Below are positions 35,361 through 48,111 of a stretch of DNA of 64,000 nt, piece after piece. Under the pieces are notes generated by a model, which ran no database searches, had not been told where the DNA came from, and was given only the letters and a program-made list of their open reading frames with translations. The stretch's first letter is position 1. Each line of letters starts with the position of its first letter. Both the position numbers and the translations under genes were made by a program. The stretch lies in the NCBI GenBank assembly GCA_035222895.1, contig JAVYIG010000168.1:744001-808000 (forward strand), written 5' to 3'. Source of the stretch: Strongylocentrotus droebachiensis. Lineage: Eukaryota > Echinodermata > Echinoidea > Camarodonta > Strongylocentrotidae.

Positions 35361-36420
35361 GCTGTCAGTGAAAAATGTGCATATCAGTTACTTTGAGAGT
35401 TTTCAATGTTTTAAAAATAGGTGTAGTGTGTGCTAAATAATCAGATTCGTATACATGTACTTAAAATGAAGTAGAACAATGTACTATTAATTGCTGAAAA
35501 GCCGTACACATCTCAAACATTATTCAATTTTGTTTCAGACACAATCTACTCCTAAAATTTACAGTACTGACAGTTGTAATACTGAAGAAAATTAAGCTTG
35601 TTTTGGGTCTATGTCTGACGTGACCCAAGGAATAAAAAGTTACAATTAAAAAAATAAGCAGAGCCTACCAGGCGGTCCGGACGTGGAGAAGCCCTGACCT
35701 AGCTAGAATAAGGTTTCCCTTTTCCCACTCTATCTCTCCCCTTTCCCTCTCTCTTTCTCTACCTCACTCTCTCTCTCGATCTCACACTCCCTTCTTTTTT
35801 CTTCTCTCTCTCTCTCTCTCTCTTTCTCTCCCCTCTCTCCTCCCACCTCTCTCTCTCTCTCTCTCTCTTTCTTCCTCTCCCGCTCCCTCATCATTCCTTC
35901 AGTTCAACTTCCTTCTCATAAAGATGAAATATTAACAAACAAATTCTTTTCTTTTTAAAGAAATATGCCCTAATACAAAATAATGTGCGACTGCTAACAT
36001 CAAAATAAAGATTCATAAAATTTCAACTCCAGATCACCATGCATTTTTAAACTGCAAATTCCATAAAAAGGAGGTTTCCTCGTATTTTACACAATTTAAG
36101 GATTTTTGTTAAATGAATAATTGCTTTTAATGAGAGACATTTCTAAAAGCTGTGGGCATGGAGTTACAGACACGATAATGATTTAGGAAGCTTAACAAAA
36201 TGTTTTGGCATGAAAAGAAGAGCCTAAAAACGGAAAATGCACAATCATGCAGAAAATCACAATTGTATGGCATAGAGAAAATAAACATAACATTGGGACA
36301 TGGAACTGGTTTAAAAGTGTATTAAAAAAACTAGAAAAACTAACTGAATAGTCTAATATAATATAAAAACTTCAATTATGACTTCTAATTAACTGACAAC
36401 CATTATGCCTTTTGTGTTCT
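35360..36420. other. Spacer with a CT microsatellite
   Basis: There is no gene here. A CT-rich tract occupies 35730-35885. The rest is AT-rich sequence between ninein and CDKAL1. Confidence 0.5.
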
Positions 36421-36464
36421 AGACGCGCCTTTTATTTTCATACTCATATCGTCGGTGGGGTGAC

Positions 36465-37010
36465 AAAACCTCGTATCTCAATTTGTTTAGATTTTGATTT
36501 TTTTCCATAATTTTGTACCTAATGGCCTACGACACCACCTGATAAATCCATGGAACGCCTCCTTCTTGGTTTTTCACAAATTCCATAACTTGAACCCCCT
36601 TTGAAGCTGCACTGACAAAACCTCGTAACATAAGATACGCAATTCCCTTTCCTCGTAACTCACACACGGCCTAACAGTACCGAAGTTAGTGTATTCAAAT
36701 CCTCGTAACTTATTCAACCAAAACCTCGTAACTCATTCAGAGTTGAAACTGAAAGTAAGAACTCGTATCTCAATTTGAATACAAACTAAAAACTTGTATC
36801 TCAATGTAGATAAACGCAAAAACCTCGTAACTCACTTTCAAATATAAAAACAATTATTTTACTGTAATTCAACAATGACATTAAAAATTGTATAAATATT
36901 CCAGTTTTAAAAAGAAGGGACGATGTCACAGCACTAAATTTGTTGAGACAGGAAAGTTTTTTCGCTCTCCTGAAAATTCATGATTTTTGAGATACGAGGA
37001 TGTTACATTT
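36465..37010. repeat. Cluster of nine CTCGTA(A/T)CTCA-like motifs
   Basis: The word CCTCGTAACTCA, or the variants CTCGTATCTCAATTTG and CCTCGTAACATA, occurs at about 36469, 36621, 36651, 36701, 36724, 36760, 36792 and 36822 on the plus strand and once inverted at about 36998. Spacing is irregular (20-150 bp) and the sequence between copies is not repeated, so this is not an ordinary tandem satellite. It lies downstream of CDKAL1. Confidence 0.7.
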
Positions 37011-38456
37011 GCGAACAACAGCCTCAAAGATCATTTCTCAAATGATACCAATCACAAAAGACACAGAAGACAAATTATTCCTGCAGTTTACCAACCAAGT
37101 GTTTATTCCCCTGTGAATGAGTAGATAAACAAATTGTGACTTAAGCTGTTCAACAATGTATGAGCATTGCAAAAACATCAACAATACAGACTTCATAAAA
37201 CAAAATCAAAATATAAATATCCTGTAAAATTAGTTTTAAAATACCATTACTGGCAATACTCTAAAATTTCAAGCATAAAAATAATTGAAGCCAAAAGCAG
37301 TTACTTTCTAAAATGTGCTGCTAATGACTCCCTTTGATTGATACTCACGGAGAGCCTTGAAACAAGTCTAGTGAACAATTTCCTTATGCATTAAGCTCAA
37401 GGGGGGGGGGGTGACATAGCCCAGCAACAGCAAAGTCCAGTGATTACATTGATCCTTCTTATATGTATTTTGAATAAACAGTACATGAAATTGGAAATGA
37501 AAGAAATGATAAAGTGAGCAATTGAACTTACTTTAAATAAATACTGAATGCAGTGAATGAGCGGATCAAGAATTTCATGATAAACAAGGCCCTCACATGG
37601 TAACAGCCTTCTCATTTGCTGCCATCAATAGGAAGTCTGTTATCAAGAAGTGGGCAAACTACTTTTATTGTTTACTCACACAGCAATCCACCAGACCAGC
37701 CGCAGTATGAAATGAAACTAGGTCAGTGTTACACATTATGCTATGTCAAAAATCTAAAGAATATATGATTTATTTACAATCTAAATATATTTAATATAAC
37801 ATACGGGTCATAACGCAAATTGTAAAATTAAAAATTTCACTTAAACGTATGTTCAAGGCAGAGTGAGCATTATGAGACTTAAGTGGTATAAGTGGTAGCA
37901 ACACAGGTGGCAAAATCTTGAAATTTGAACAAATATCAAAGTCCATCCATTTATTGACAGTCTGTGAATATAGACTAATACAGAGACTAATCCTTGTCTA
38001 GGTCAGTAGCATGATTTGAACTTTTCATATTGCACTCTGCTACAGACTGCTAGCTGGCTTGTAGCACATTTTCCAGCCCAATTATTTGGATACTGGTTGT
38101 CTTCCTCATTACATCATGCCCAGTTAAACAACTATCAGTGCAGTGTCCATGTGCTGAATTCAACCAGATACAAACATGCTGTATTCTATCTAAGGCATAT
38201 CATAGAAAAGTCACAATAAGCTCTAGAAATACGGGGTGGCTTTAGCATATCTGCACTATATGGTAAAGCATTCCAGGAACCTCTTCTGACCAGTTACCTT
38301 TTACACAATATACACCATGAGCATGCAGATATTATGCCTTTTGTTCCGAGCCAGCACACCTTAGAAACCAACTGTTTCGACATTGCCTGCACATCCAGTA
38401 CCACAGTCTTGTCTGGTTGGGCAAGTTGAAATTCATGTTAAGTCATTGGCCTCTCG
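37010..38456. other. Downstream region of CDKAL1
   Basis: No coding sequence is recognised. It probably contains the CDKAL1 polyadenylation site on the minus strand; CAATAAA at about 37667 is a candidate. A G run lies at 37401. Confidence 0.35.
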
Positions 38457-38823
38457 GCATTTGCTATCTGGAGATATGTTGATATGCTATATGCTATTTG
38501 ATATGCACACATTGAGGAAGAAACATGCAGCGATCACTGTCCACTGCACTTGCTACCTGAAGACATGTTGTTGTTGTTATCCTGCACATATCCAGATAGA
38601 CAATAGCAACATGATGATTGATATCAATGGCCTTTATGCTTATCTTGCGACATGATGATAGACCAGCATCCAGAAAGGTGGTTCGAACAAGAACAGCCAT
38701 GATGATGATTAATGTATGGTCCATAAAGCATGCTATCTTGGGACATGATGATACGCCAGCATCCAGGAAGATGGTTAAAAAAAGAAAAGCCGTGATGGTT
38801 AATGTCCGTTTCCATAACGCATG
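38457..38823 (-). repeat. Tandem decayed copies of the CDKAL1 terminal exon in its 3' UTR
   Basis: Downstream of the CDKAL1 stop codon are about four units of about 90 bp, at roughly 38729-38818, 38636-38728, 38540-38635 and a weaker one to 38457. Each resembles the exon segment encoding the transmembrane anchor: AATCATCATGGCTGTTCTT, TTTCTGGATG and CAAGATAGCATG recur on the minus strand. The copies are in different frames and diverge with distance from the stop codon. Confidence 0.8.
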
Positions 38824-41800
38824 CTATCTTGTGAGATGCTGATACGCTATCCTGCACACATCCAGAAAGGCGACTGCAATAAGAACAGCCATGATGATTG
38901 ATACCCAGGGCATAGGTGCTTTGATTGGTGATGATGATTCTCTGTAAGACTGCTTCTGCATTTAAAGGCATAATAAAGAATGTAGTGTTAGAGAAAGACT
39001 TCCAGAATAATAATGAATAATTATAGGCATTATTACAGCGCCGTCTATCTAGAAATTCTATTCCGAGGCGCATTAATTATTACCCTGGCTTTAGCCTAGC
39101 TGCCATTACAGCGCTCCAGCATTTCAAGGAATTAATTCCTGCCAGGTACCCATTTACCTCACTTGGGTCAAGTGTGGCAAATGAAGATTAATGCCTTGCC
39201 AAAGGACATTAGTGCCGTATCAGGGATCGAACCACGACCTTTGAATTTCAAGTCAAGTGCTTAAACCACTCGACTACGACACTTCTAAAAGGAAATATAC
39301 TAGAAAATATACTTTATGATAGGGAACTAAATCTTACCTTAATAGGAGTACCTACATGAAAACATACACTTAAAACATTGGTCCTTAAATTTGGTTGTGA
39401 TTTAATTGATTTTATGATGTCAGTGTAACATCCAGCATATAGTTGAATAGAGTGACTTTGGCTCCATGCATGTTCCCCCTCAAACTTATCTACTACTGCA
39501 TTGCATACATAAAACACATCAATGTAACTATAGCACATACCTTTGCTGAAACTCTGTGTATTGATCCTGTTTGTTGGGTCTGTACAGGGATATTCCGAGC
39601 AGGCCCAACATCCAGAACTCTACCCATCAAGAAATGCTTTCCAACCGACGCTATCTCTACTTTCAATATCCTACCCAGATACTCCTTGTTATGAGGCACC
39701 AGCACCTGCAGCAAAGGAAAGTAAAGAAAATATCATAAGGGTTTTTTTTGCATAAAAAGCTGCGTTTAAATCCACCTACAAAATTATTGATTTCCCATCA
39801 GTAAGGATCACTTATCTTTGACTGATTGTAAAGTGTACTTGGTACAATAAAAATGGGACAATAATGCACTGAATTTACTTATTAAAGTGTAATGAAAAGT
39901 TACTAAACAAGTTGTTTGGACAATAGACTGAAGGAAGAGAAAGTATTACAATAGAGAACTGTTTTAAACTGCAATTCACAATATTATATTTTTTGCAGTT
40001 TAAAATATAATCACATTGAATATTCTCAATTGAATTGAATTGAATTTTGTATACACTTATCTTTATTTCATGTAGAAAACTGAATACATACCGGTATGCT
40101 ATTCAAGAAAAATGCATAAACAATATTTCCTTTCAAACTGACAGACAGATGAGCAATGAATGAAGGCTCAAATTAAATATACCAACCTGGTCATAAAACT
40201 TGTTATGAGCTACTAGATACTGCTTGTCATGTGACACCTCTGTGACAAGAACATCAAACCTCTCGCCCACCTTGTCATCATATGTCTGGTAGCTCTTGAA
40301 CACTACCGTCAGAGCTTTGGTCCGACGCTTTTTCTGTGAACAAAAAGAAATATTCCATTTGGTCAAAGAAACTTTTAATTCCATAATTTTCTTTGTCGTG
40401 AGAACATGAAACACCAGATAACCTATGATGAATATTCCTGAAAAGCAAAGATGTTGAAATTATTCAATTCAATTCATTCAATTCAATTCATTTATTTTTC
40501 CTCTTTCAATCGTTGATATTTACAATGATGGTACATTTTAACATATTTACATATTTATATACAAATAGATCAATTTGCACATACAATACATTAAAAAAAT
40601 AAACACGAAATTGAAAGGGAAGGAGGGCCGACTAAAAAGCAGAGCTTGTAGGGTGTAAGCCCCCCTGTAAAAGTAATTATTATGAATTATTATTTTATGA
40701 GAAAAAACAACAACAACAATAACAATAACTGATTCAGTAATACAAAAAAAAAACACCTTTAAATGCAAAACATTGATAAATACATACATGTTTATAAAAA
40801 GAAACAATCAAAGTTGCATAAAGTCACACTACATATTATATTTGTGCTTTTGTACGTAAAATAAAGTTAGTGAAAACAGCAACTCCAGGTGTACATAGAA
40901 TAATGTGCAAATTGTTGTCTGCTTGTCATAAGGATGCATGTGGATGCAAAGATAACAAATGTATATTTACAGAAATATGCATACCAAGGTTTTGACAGTT
41001 CTTTGACCACGTCTATGCGAAACTTTTTTGTCTTAAAATCGTCAAATCATTAACAGTGATAGATTATTACTTCAGCATCAAAAATGAAATATTTGGAAGT
41101 CTAAATAAAAGAAGCCGCTTATAATGGTTTGACAAAAAAATTGTGCTCTGGTTTTTTGGCAGGCACACAACAAAATATGTTGATTGAAAGACTTCATTAA
41201 AATAAAATGTCAATAAACAATATGGTAGAAGTGCCTGTAAGATTGTGAGAGGGGACCCATTACCTCTTGCGCTGGGACTTGAGGCCACTTGGCTGCTGGT
41301 GTACCTGGACGAGGGAAGTACTGATTGATGAACACACTGGGGAATCGGAACTCCTCTATCAAACTCAGAGTTTCCTCAAAGTCCTGAAAAGCAGCAATTG
41401 TAACAGATTTAATACAACCCATACAATTGAAAACTGATTGACGAAAACAATGGGGAACCAGAACTACTCTCTGAAACTCTAAGCTTTGGTACTTGGAAGC
41501 AATAAAATCGTAAAATAACCCTGTATGGCCCCAAAATCTATAAAGGACAAAAGCTAGATATATTTTATAGTGTTAAACTGTGCTTTGCCAGGAGCGTTAT
41601 ACTGGGAATCAAAAGCTCATCGAGCTCAGAGTTTCCTCAAAGTCTTGAAATGCAAGACATTCAAACTTGTATTCTTATAACGTTACCGTATTTGCCGGCG
41701 ATAAGGCCGCAGCGCTGAATATGCCGCAACCCAACTTTGACATTTCAAAGAGGGAAAAAAAAAAAAAGGGAAAAAAAAGGAAAAAAAACAAACGGACAAA

Positions 41801-44800
41801 ACAAAATAATCGTAATTTTCTAGATAAACACTATTTTTTTTTACAAACTGATACCAAATTCATCAATATTCTTATAATTTACCGGAAGTTTAGTTCAAAA
41901 AGTGATCGCGGGCAGATTTGGTGTCCGATATATACCCCTACCACAATGTACGGTGTAATGCGAAACTGCATGAAATGGAAAACAAAATGGCGACTTCGGA
42001 TGGATGCTTCGCGGCAATGCATTGGCACGAACCTAGATCCAGATCTATCGGCAAATGTTGGTTTAGCAACTTATTTTCGTATTCATGTCAACAATGCAAG
42101 ATAAAATTGTCGGTAAGATGTGTTGAAATGTCCTGTACCATAGTGGTATAGTTATTATACCATTCGTAGTCCCATATGTGCAAATTCGTGCTGGTTTTGA
42201 CTTTATTTTATAATTTTTTTTTTACTCTTTCGCCGTAAAGGCTGCACCCCGACTTTTTGATATTTTCTCTTCCAAAAATACTGCGGCCTTTACGCCGGCA
42301 AATACGGTATATTAAAGGATGTATTCTTGGAGAACTTGGCATATCTTTATAATTACTGGGATGGTACTGTATCTCAAATATTAACAAAGAAAACTAATAA
42401 GTTTTAGACTTCAATGAAGAATACAGCTCCATCTTCAGCAGCAATATAGCCCTGTATTCTGGATACTTGCAATGAAATATTAGCATTGTATTGTAGGCCT
42501 ATATAGGGAAAGATACCTCACCTTTTCACTCTCATGTGGAAATCCGCATATAATGTCTGTTGCTATGGTAACACGTGGCACTCTGAATAGAAAATACAGA
42601 AATGCATATACATGGAAATGTTAACCAGCTGGTTTTATCATAGATCACTCCAACAGTGCTAAACAAAGTCAGCCCATAAGGTTGAACAATCATAAGATAA
42701 ATGACAACTAATTTTACCAAAGACAGCAAATAATATTACTCTGCATTATATTTTGATTTATTACTTGTCTATAATATACCTCTTAGTATTGACTGTTAAA
42801 AAAGCAAATTTCGTCTATTCGTGTACATCGTATATGAAAACAGGTTCTCATTCCAATAGACAGTACCAAATCCAAAAACAGCATAACCTTGAATGTCAGA
42901 TGTTTTGAATACGTACATGAGAAGTTTAAATGCACTTCTGAGTAGCCAAATAGATGTCAGTTCTAAACAATATCTGACTATGAATGCTAGTTATAATCTT
43001 CCAAATCATTGATTCACTGTTCAAATTTCAATGAGTTAATTGAGCTCTGATTTAGTAAAAAGCTGATAAGGATGAGATATTACCATGAAAATATTCACAT
43101 TCTTGCCAAAAAATAACTCACTCTTTTCTGAGGAACTCTACAATTTTCCTGAAATCAGCAGTACAGTACTCTCTCTTCATGTCCATAAGGACTGAATCTG
43201 AACCGGATTGGATTGGGATGTGAAGGAAGGAGTAAACCCTAGGGTGACGCAGTATCCTGGCAATGCCCTGTGGAAAGATTATATCAATGAAAAGGGGTGT
43301 TACTGTAAGACGAGCCGTAATACTATCTTAGAAACATACAAAACTACTATCTAAGACAAATAAAAATAATAACACTTAGATAATCCTGTTAATAGATATA
43401 ATTATTTCCAGTCATCCTCAGGTTTAACAGCAGAATACCCCCAAACATTTGTTTTAGGGCTAGGGTTTGGATTACATGTGTGGTGGGTATTCTGCAGTTG
43501 TTCCCATCCTTGTTTCTGCTTGTCAAACCTACCTCTAAATGGTCAAGAATGTAAGGCGGATTGGTCATGCCTATTCTCATCATGCATCCCTTAGGGATGA
43601 CCTCTACCAGCTGGTCTAAGAGTTCCACAATGGTCACTCCAATATCGATACCATATGCCCCTGTGTCTTCACTGGTCAGCCAAATCTCACTGACCCCCTC
43701 TGTTGGCAAGATGACAATTGAGAAGGACAATTAAACCACCTACTTACTTCAAATCACAAATCAAATTATCTTTATATAGGGTACTGAAATACAGGTACTT
43801 TGAGATGCAAAATACAACATGCAAACATCCTGATAGTAGAAACCTCTCTACAAAACAGGAATACAAATTTTTTTCTCCCCAAATGAGCCTGGAAAAAATC
43901 TCTAACTTGTCGGACCACCACATGTTATGTACGATATGAAGCCCCAAGTAGCCTTAAACAGAGAGGTGAATGGGTCAAGGAAAGTCGAAAACTGGGGGCA
44001 TTCCTGATATTGAATTGGAAGGCATGCTGTCCCTATAGGTTTATGTACCCAAAAGAGGGAATAGGGTTGATGGTCATTGGGTTTTACATTCAGTTTAGTG
44101 TTAGGGTTAGGTCAGGGGTGATTCCCCCCCCCCCCCCCCCAAGTAAAAAATATGGCATCTAACAACATTCCCCCCCCTCCCCCCTCAGTAAGAAAATCTG
44201 GAAAAAATCTGGAAGATAGGGGTAAAATCAGGAAGAAAAAAAATAATCAGGAAACCAATTTAAATCAGGTAAGTATTAGGCCTGTTTGGTATAGTTTTTG
44301 GTCCAGGGTTGAAGTGAGGAATTTGATTTGTGAAGAAAATTGACTGCAAAGGTAATCGTCACAGGACTGGAAAAATATCTCGGAGAAGCTGCTCAGCAAG
44401 ACCATCTGGGTGGTGTCTTGGTTGTCATATGTAATATTATTTGATTCTGCCACAACATTCAAGATTCAAGATAATTTATTGTCATGTAAAAAATACATAC
44501 AATTTGCCTTCGGACATTTAAAGGTGCTATACCGATACATGTACATAAATATATAAATACAGACAAAATAATTACATTTCAACATAACATTTAACAATCA
44601 TCACAATTTTAAGAAAGTTGCATTAAAAGAATAAGATAAAACTGAGGAAAAGGCAGTGCAGTTTAAAAAGATTGTTTTGTTTTGTTATTGTTATTGATCT
44701 CATCCATCCACGCACTTCCACGCCGGAACACCTCTCCAGCTATCACGCATCAACACACATACAGAGATACACGTGACACACCCCTATACACACCTCTTAC

Positions 44801-47445
44801 ACACATTCCTATCTAAAAACATTTTCAACCCTTGTGCTTTCCTTTTACTGGATAAAGTAAGATAATGTATTCATAAGCTTACCATCAAAAGACTGTTTTG
44901 CTCTGGCAACAAGTTCTTCTGGTGGATAACTACCAAGTTCTCCCCGTGCATGTTTCGTCTTGCAATAGGTGCACTGGTTTAGGCAGCTGGTGCAATAAAG
45001 GAAAACAAGATTTGAATTTATATCAATTAAAAATTGGTATGTTTCAAATACAAATAGCCTTTAATGCTGTCATTTATGATAAGATAGTACGAATGGCTTT
45101 CAAAAGACGATGACTTTCAAGCATTCCCCTATCATTTTGGTAGGTAACAAAGAGTATATAAACAAATAAGATAAAAGAGTCAACAAAAAATATGAATAGC
45201 TGATAATTATGTCCCATTTTTGCTATCTTCTTATAACATGACATTTGAGCAAAAAATTGTCAGCCCTTAACCATATCAAACTAAAGATCACCTTAAACCT
45301 TGTAGTATACTGTGAATGTACAATATGTAACAAACAAATGATACAATCTCACCATTTATATTCATAGATCTTCCATTCATCCACTACTCTACAGTTTAGG
45401 GCCTCAATTCAGACAATACGCATATGATATACATGTATCTTGTAGTAATAACATGAAGTAGTGAAATATTTACATTTTGTGAGTTAAATTAACTTGGTGT
45501 TGAGTACTTACCCTGTATTGATTGCCAGGATTTCCACAAGAGGGTTTCTCCTAATCTTAGGCAGGTCTAAACTAGCTCCACCAATCTTCTTTCCTCCCTG
45601 CTTCTTCTGTCCAAACAATCTCACTGTATTCCCTAGAAAATAATTTTTAAAAAGTGTGGTATTGTAAATCTGATTACCGGTGACAGGGGTTTATATTTGA
45701 TTTTGACCAATTCATGTAACTTAGTTTGAAAATCTAAAGTTAAGTGCTTTACATTTAGATTGCTGTGCGAATCAAGTTAACTACCCAGTTTCAGCACCTT
45801 CTAATGTAAACTGAAGAAAGGGAAAACACAAATTCAAGTTTCTTAATTTGCTCTGTTGAAGAAAAAAAATCAAAAAATGACCAAATCAATAATTTTTAAA
45901 ATTTAAATCTTACAACTCATTCCTATTTGCTCTATAGATGAGATACTTTACCTTTTACAGTCTCCTCCACAACTTCCACCACCCTGTCTATCTGCTGCAC
46001 ACCGATGACACTGACGCCTTGCATGTACTTGGCCTTGGGCTGGCCCTGGGGTACGCAGCCAGCTAGGACCAGTGCCTTACCCTGCTGCTGGGCCTTCTGG
46101 ATCTCATTCCTGAAGTGATCCTCGGCTGGGTTCTTGACTGTACAGCTGTTGAGCAGCCACACATCTGCCCCGCTTGAATCGTCTTGAAGTTGTAAAGAAT
46201 CAATAACATCATCATTATTGTCATCATTATCATCATCATCATAATTTAATGAGATTGAATGATCTGTAAGCAATAAGCAAATAATTTGTCATTGCCACTA
46301 TCGTCATCGTCATCATCATCGTCTAATGAGCTTGCATTGTCTGTCATTTGTGAAATAACGATACCATCATCATTATGATTTAAGAATCAAACTCCAATTC
46401 AGATTTGTTATCCAAACAAACCTTTGATTTTGTGTCGGCAAAATTCAAGCTGTAGGCTTATCAGTTGACTTTTTATTAACATGCTAACCAAGGCGCACAC
46501 TTACCAAACTTCTTATTTGTAGATTTAATTTTAGGTTTTTGTAAATGTGTTCCATTCTAAAAAACAGAGAGCCCTTAAATAATTGCCCAAGAAATGTCAT
46601 TTAAGGTTTTGTTTTAGCCGCATTTCGTAAATGTCATATAAAGTGAAGAGATTTACCTCTCAGCCAGTTTGTTACAGATTTATCGTCATTATAACCTACT
46701 GTGGAAAGGTGAAGTTGCTTTCTTTCTTAGACTTACCAGTAATAGAATACCCATAGCTTGCTAGCTGACCTGCCATGTACTCTCCATCAGAATTATTATG
46801 AGAGCATCCCCATGTCTTCACAAAGACTTTCTGAGTCCCTGGGATAATGCTGCAAGCAAACAAACAAACAACATATTTTAAATCTGAGTTTATATTCCAT
46901 TGTAAGCTACAAAATTACATGAAAATATATACTTCAATGTACACTGTACACTAAAACCAGTTAAAAAGTAACACAAAGAATCATTGAAGTAGTCATTAAA
47001 TACTATATAATTAATTAATTTGAACAATTTTAAGGGTAAAAAGAGTTTCCAATATTCAAAAGGTACATGTTAAAACACATGGTAAAACACATGGTAAGCA
47101 GGTGTACAAAAGATGTATCCCCCAAAAATATTAGGTCATGTAAATACAGCAGTATGTAAACAAATCTAGGTCTGGACTCCCAAAATTTCAATTTTTTAAC
47201 ATAGGGCTCATGTATTAAAGACATTTAAAAACTCAAATCCGGAGCCCAATTCAAAAGAGTTAGTGTGAAGCCCTGCAATACCTGTCTGCTTTAATCTCTT
47301 CCCCGTTTTTTCTTCTGTCCTTCTTCCGATTTAACACTTTGGGCATCACACCTTGTTTGTTGGCATAACGTTCCTTTGGTGTGACATCCCCAGCTGATAT
47401 GATGTCTTCAATGTCATCAATTCCAAACTCACTAGCAGATGGCAT
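38824..47445 (-). CDS. CDKAL1: CDKAL1, tRNA-A37 threonylcarbamoyladenosine methylthiotransferase
   Basis: Converts t6A37 to ms2t6A37 in tRNA-Lys(UUU), a radical-SAM reaction on cytosolic tRNA at the ER. Exons, 5' to 3': 47282-47445, 46737-46849, 45952-46182, 45512-45632, 44883-44986, 43533-43699, 43122-43267, 42522-42582, 41264-41383, 40187-40333, 39541-39705, 38824-38955; 1671 nt and 556 residues (human 579), all in phase. The start [15 protein letters not shown] matches human MPSAS..DDIEDI; an upstream in-frame ATG is intronic, since an acceptor follows it at 47452. N-terminal MTTase cluster cysteines are C70 (TWGCSHNN), C106 (NSCTVKNP) and C135 (LAGCVPQ). The radical-SAM motif CLNQCTYC is C211/C215/C218, and [16 protein letters not shown] follows. 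The TRAM domain spans about 410-500. A predicted tail anchor (about 530-551, [16 protein letters not shown]) matches the known C-terminal ER anchor. Exon 41264-41383 and the last exon have decayed duplicates. Confidence 0.95.
38995..39286 (-). mobile_element. tRNA-Ser-derived SINE in the last CDKAL1 intron
   Basis: On the minus strand the head GTAGTCGAGTGGTTTAAGC is a pol III A box, GACTTGAAAT is the anticodon arm of tRNA-Ser(UGA), and GTGGTTCGATCCC is the B box. A body with ACTTGACCCAAGTGAGGTAA and ACCTGGCAGGAATTAATTCC follows, then CTAAAGCCAGGGTAATAAT and a TAATTATTCATTATTATT tail. A second, 5'-truncated copy is at 17469-17580. Confidence 0.85.
40450..40830 (-). mobile_element. 3' end of a CR1/L2-like LINE
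   Basis: ATTCAATTCA repeats at 40457-40492 are the 3' terminal tail of a minus-strand LINE. Inside, AAGCAGAGCTTGTAGG resembles the 3' UTR of the LINE at 34705-35360. No coding part is left. It lies in the CDKAL1 intron between exons 40187-40333 and 41264-41383. Confidence 0.55.
41425..41656 (-). pseudogene. Two decayed partial copies of CDKAL1 exon 41264-41383
   Basis: About 41425-41485 (CTGATTGACGAAAACAATGG) and 41597-41656 (GAGTTTCCTCAAAGTC) repeat parts of the neighbouring exon and its acceptor side, which has CTGATTGATGAACACACTGG and an identical GAGTTTCCTCAAAGTC. The second copy retains the region around the acceptor. Neither copy is complete. They are remnants of a local tandem exon duplication. 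Confidence 0.7.
41686..42307. mobile_element. TA-flanked DNA transposon derivative (CCGTATTTGCCGGCG ends)
   Basis: A 622-bp element with inverted ends CCGTATTTGCCGGCG followed by AAGGCCGCAG (25 of 27 positions paired), with TA on each side (41684-41685 and 42308-42309), as expected for Tc1/mariner/pogo-type insertion. No complete transposase is visible. An internal block at about 42020-42105 is related to a block at 53805-53905. Confidence 0.75.
44124..44180. repeat. Poly(C) tracts
   Basis: A 17-nt C run at 44124-44140 and further C-rich sequence to 44180 lie in a CDKAL1 intron, next to a GTTAGGGTTAGG telomere-like word at about 44100. Intronic and non-coding. Confidence 0.8.
44460..44640 (-). 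mobile_element. Probable LINE 3' tail
   Basis: TTCAAGATTCAAGATAATTT, then TTATTGTCATGTAAAAAATA, resembles the 3' terminal repeats of minus-strand CR1-group LINEs. Only UTR-like sequence is present. It lies in the CDKAL1 intron between exons 43533-43699 and 44883-44986. Confidence 0.4.
46195..46320. repeat. ATC/ATT trinucleotide microsatellite
   Basis: Repeated CATCAT and TCATCATTATC words start immediately upstream of the acceptor of the CDKAL1 exon at 45952-46182. Read on the minus strand it gives an Asp-rich open frame that is intronic, not part of the protein. Confidence 0.75.
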
Positions 47446-48099
47446 CTTGATTCTATGGAAATACAAATACACACGTCTTTAAATTGACATTTTTTAGGGA
47501 ATAATCATTTCTAAACAAAATTAGGTGGAATTTTGTGGGGTACAATTTCAAAGTCGATATGCAAGAAATCTCCCGTATCAAAATTTGAATTAAACAATAA
47601 AAACAAAACCACACAACAATGGCTGTTTGTACATTATCATTATCAAACTGTTCTCCAATACTTCACTTCACAATTCACACACCAGAACATGAAAGCACAT
47701 TGAATCCTTTTAAAACAAGGTTTATCAGAACTTATTATCTTAATAAAATTTTGCAGCGATACTTGATCTGGGTCGGTATTCTGAAATCCTCCGAACTTTG
47801 AGGTGACCTTGAAGGTCCACTGATATTTGGTTTGATTTGAATTACCCCTCCTCCATATTTTCCTTTTTTCTTAACAAATGAATGGATCCATCACGACTTA
47901 AAATTAAAATTAATTATGGACATCCAGCTGTAACGTCACTGATGACAGTGTCTTGAATGTCTTCTGAAGTTAAGATACGTTTCAATGGAATGTCGTCGAA
48001 GCAGACCAACAATAACCTATCACTGTCACAGTCAGTGGACTAGACCTGTATTCACATAGACCGAAAATTTCTTGCAGCCGGTTACTGCACATGAAGGAA

Positions 48100-48111
48100 G
48101 ATGACGTCATC
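48100..48111. promoter_or_regulatory. Full palindromic CRE, GATGACGTCATC
   Basis: A perfect CREB/ATF palindrome (TGACGTCA core) lies 655 bp upstream of the CDKAL1 start codon, between the coding start and the candidate upstream exon. It could mark an internal promoter; nothing else confirms this. Confidence 0.35.

Noticed and set aside
38624-39073. 149-residue minus-strand frame with repeated INHH..GCS units
   Set aside because: It runs off-frame through the CDKAL1 terminal exon, the SINE tail and the tandem copies. The periodicity comes from the 90-bp DNA repeat, not from a repeat protein.
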